NCBI RefSeq assembly: GCF_002775205.1
Contig: NC_036447.1
Location: 4,886,501 to 4,950,500, forward strand
Reading direction: 5' to 3'
Length of the DNA: 64,000 nt
Source: Xiphophorus maculatus
Taxonomy: Eukaryota; Chordata; Actinopteri; Cyprinodontiformes; Poeciliidae
Shown here: in pieces, positions 62,282-64,000 of the stretch
Position numbering within the stretch: the stretch's first letter is position 1
Layout of the letters: each line of letters starts with the position of its first letter
The notes under the pieces: generated by a model
Database searches by the model: none
The model's input: the letters and a program-made list of their open reading frames with translations, nothing else
What the model was told of the DNA's origin: nothing
Translations under genes and position numbers: made by a program

Positions 62282-62655
62282 CACTGTGAAAATACAAATG
62301 CTAACCAAGTATTTTTAGGTATTGTTAATATGGTTTGGGATTAATTTGTACACTTGAAATAAGACAAAACTAACTGAAAGTAACTTTTGAGCAAGATATA
62401 GGAGCTTGTTTTGAATAAATAATAACTTAATATTGATCAAATGAAATAAAAAAAATACTATTTTTACTTGCAGATTAATTCACTTACAACAGGGGAAAAT
62501 GTCTTACTATGAATGACATAATCTTCCAGGGAAACTAGAACTTTTTCATCAATATTAAGGATTTATTGACTTAAAATAATCTTATTTATCCTGCTAAAAA
62601 GTTACTTGAAAAGTGTTTTCTTTCTTACTTCAACTGTACTAAAGCATTTGCAGTG
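62282..62655. mobile_element. Family 1 foldback element, copy 12
   Basis: It starts CACTGTGAAAATACAAATGC, with a central hairpin ATTCACTTACAACAGGGG against ACTATGAATGACATAATCT. The right end is worn (ACTAAAGCATTTGCAGTGG). Confidence 0.75.
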
Positions 62656-62669
62656 GATGTAATGTAGGA

Positions 62670-63595
62670 ATGAGGTTAGATTTAAGTAAGTTTAGAACCT
62701 GTTTATCATGTCCTGAAAAGCACAGATTAAAAGAGGCTTTACTTTTATTTCACTAGAACTTTAATTTTAAGGTCTGAGTGAACAAGTCTGAAAATTCTTA
62801 GTGAATTTGACACATTGAGGTTAAATTAGCTGCAAAAGATAATAGCAAGATTTAGCATGCTCATATTAAATTAGGATGGTTTTATATTTAAAAAATAACA
62901 TTCATGTTGAACTTGGGGCATTGGGACTACATTAATGACCTTAAAACAAGTTAACCACACAGTTAATTAATTTATCTATGAGCTGCCAGGGGCAAATATT
63001 GGGTTTGGTTTTGTCATCTTTCAGAAAAGATGTTTTTTCAGAGCAGGGGAGGAATACTTTCAATTAACACAAGCATCTTTGGTGACTTAAAACTACATTA
63101 TCATGAAATTAGGTTAAATCAGAGGAGGGAAAGGGATACTCTAATAAATAACAGTATATACATATATGCACTACATATATTTCTCCAGTTGACTGGGTCA
63201 GAGCAAAACAGGGGTAGAAAAATAATAAGATAGATGAATATTTTTTGAGAAATCTCTGAATAATTTGAATTTGAACCAGTTTTGCAGGCAGCACCTTGTG
63301 CACTTTAAGGCACATGCACTTCAACACAAAGCTGAACCTCAGATAGTTTTCATGGATTACAAATCTCTATGTCACGTCAAAGTTTCTTTTCCCAATTCAC
63401 GTTGCAATCGAGGTCTGAAAATAAGAAACCTCTCTCCACATTGCAATGTTGAAAAATTATGGAAGAGGATTAGAACCACTAAAAAAAAATTAATAAATAA
63501 AAAAAAGGAACAATTCTGACCTTGGATCTCAGAAATCTGAATAAAAAGTCAGAATTCTCCATATAATGATATATTACGGCTTTTGTAAATATAAA
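62670..63595. other. AT-rich intergenic region
   Basis: I see nothing that can be supported as a gene. Short open frames show no family resemblance. Confidence 0.4.
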
Positions 63596-63597
63596 AA

Positions 63598-63850
63598 TGC
63601 CAAAAAATCTCCAGAAGTCAAACATTTTCTAGAAAGAAAACTGAAATTTTTAGTTTAATCGCAGAAATTTTCTAGAAAAAACTTGAAAAATTTTTTAATT
63701 TCAAAAATTTCCAAAAGGCAGAAGTTTTAGACCATTTAAACAAAATTTTCCCTCAAAACTTTCTGAGATTAAACTCAAAATGTCCTAATTTTTCTATCAA
63801 TTTTCAAGATCAGAAATTTCCTTGTTTTTTTCTATTCACCTTTTTGCAGA
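63598..63850. mobile_element. Family 2 AT-rich element fragment
   Basis: Modules AATCGCAGAAATTTTCTAGAAA and GATCAGAAATTTCCTTG repeat, as in the other copies. The termini are not clear. Confidence 0.55.
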
Positions 63851-64000
63851 AATGTAATCATTTTGTTTCTCTGTCCCGTGGTTTACATATTTATATCATT
63901 GTAAATATCGCCATATTCAACCTGTTTTCTCTGTTTTTGAGGTTGGCTCTTTGGGCTGTAATTTCATTCTACATGAGTAGAGAGACAATAAATTAATTCA

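Noticed and set aside
63030..63519. Short frames at the right edge
   Set aside because: AT-rich sequence with no codon bias, splice context or family similarity.

Overview
This window is vertebrate nuclear DNA, almost certainly from a teleost, perhaps a percomorph (the percomorph call is weak). It has long AT-rich introns with GT-AG boundaries, many fish-type DNA-transposon relics, Rex-like retroposon tails and long simple-sequence arrays. It carries no prokaryotic or organellar features. All gene models were built by hand: exon order, splice phase and protein similarity agree across every junction of four multi-exon genes.

Layout. (1) 1-1574: the first coding exon of slc22a7 (organic anion transporter 2), minus strand; the rest lies beyond the left edge. 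(2) 4.3-6.8 kb: a small plus-strand unit encoding two related single-pass membrane microproteins (63 and 53 aa). After splicing, the two reading frames would lie 17 nt apart on one mRNA. I do not recognise this unit, and it is the best candidate for something undescribed. (3) 8.4-12.4 kb: rrp36 (ribosomal RNA processing), minus strand, head-to-head with (4) gtpbp2, plus strand, 13.0-21.8 kb, 12 coding exons, 606 aa. (5) 24.5-38.4 kb: tp53bp2 (ASPP2), minus strand, 17 coding exons, 1021 aa, tail-to-tail with gtpbp2. (6) 41.5-58.9 kb: hnrnpll, plus strand, 13 coding exons, 542 aa; its fourth intron is a U12-type AT-AC intron. (7) 58.9-64 kb: the 3' flank of hnrnpll, with repeats and no recognisable gene.

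slc22a7, rrp36 and gtpbp2 lie near each other on human 6p21.1, so the left half is conserved synteny. tp53bp2 and hnrnpll are on other human chromosomes. The genes do not form one pathway: they cover membrane transport, rRNA processing, a translational GTPase, p53/PP1 regulation and splicing control.

Repeats. Two short inverted-repeat families dominate. Family 1 is a palindromic foldback element of about 360 bp with CACTGCAAAAAC ends. It has about ten copies from 45 to 63 kb and only one elsewhere. Family 2 is an AT-rich element with ends related to GGCCATTGTAG..GAGGAGTAAATTT. One family 2 copy is nested in a family 1 copy. A 5'-truncated L1-like insertion with a perfect 16-bp target-site duplication lies in an hnrnpll intron.
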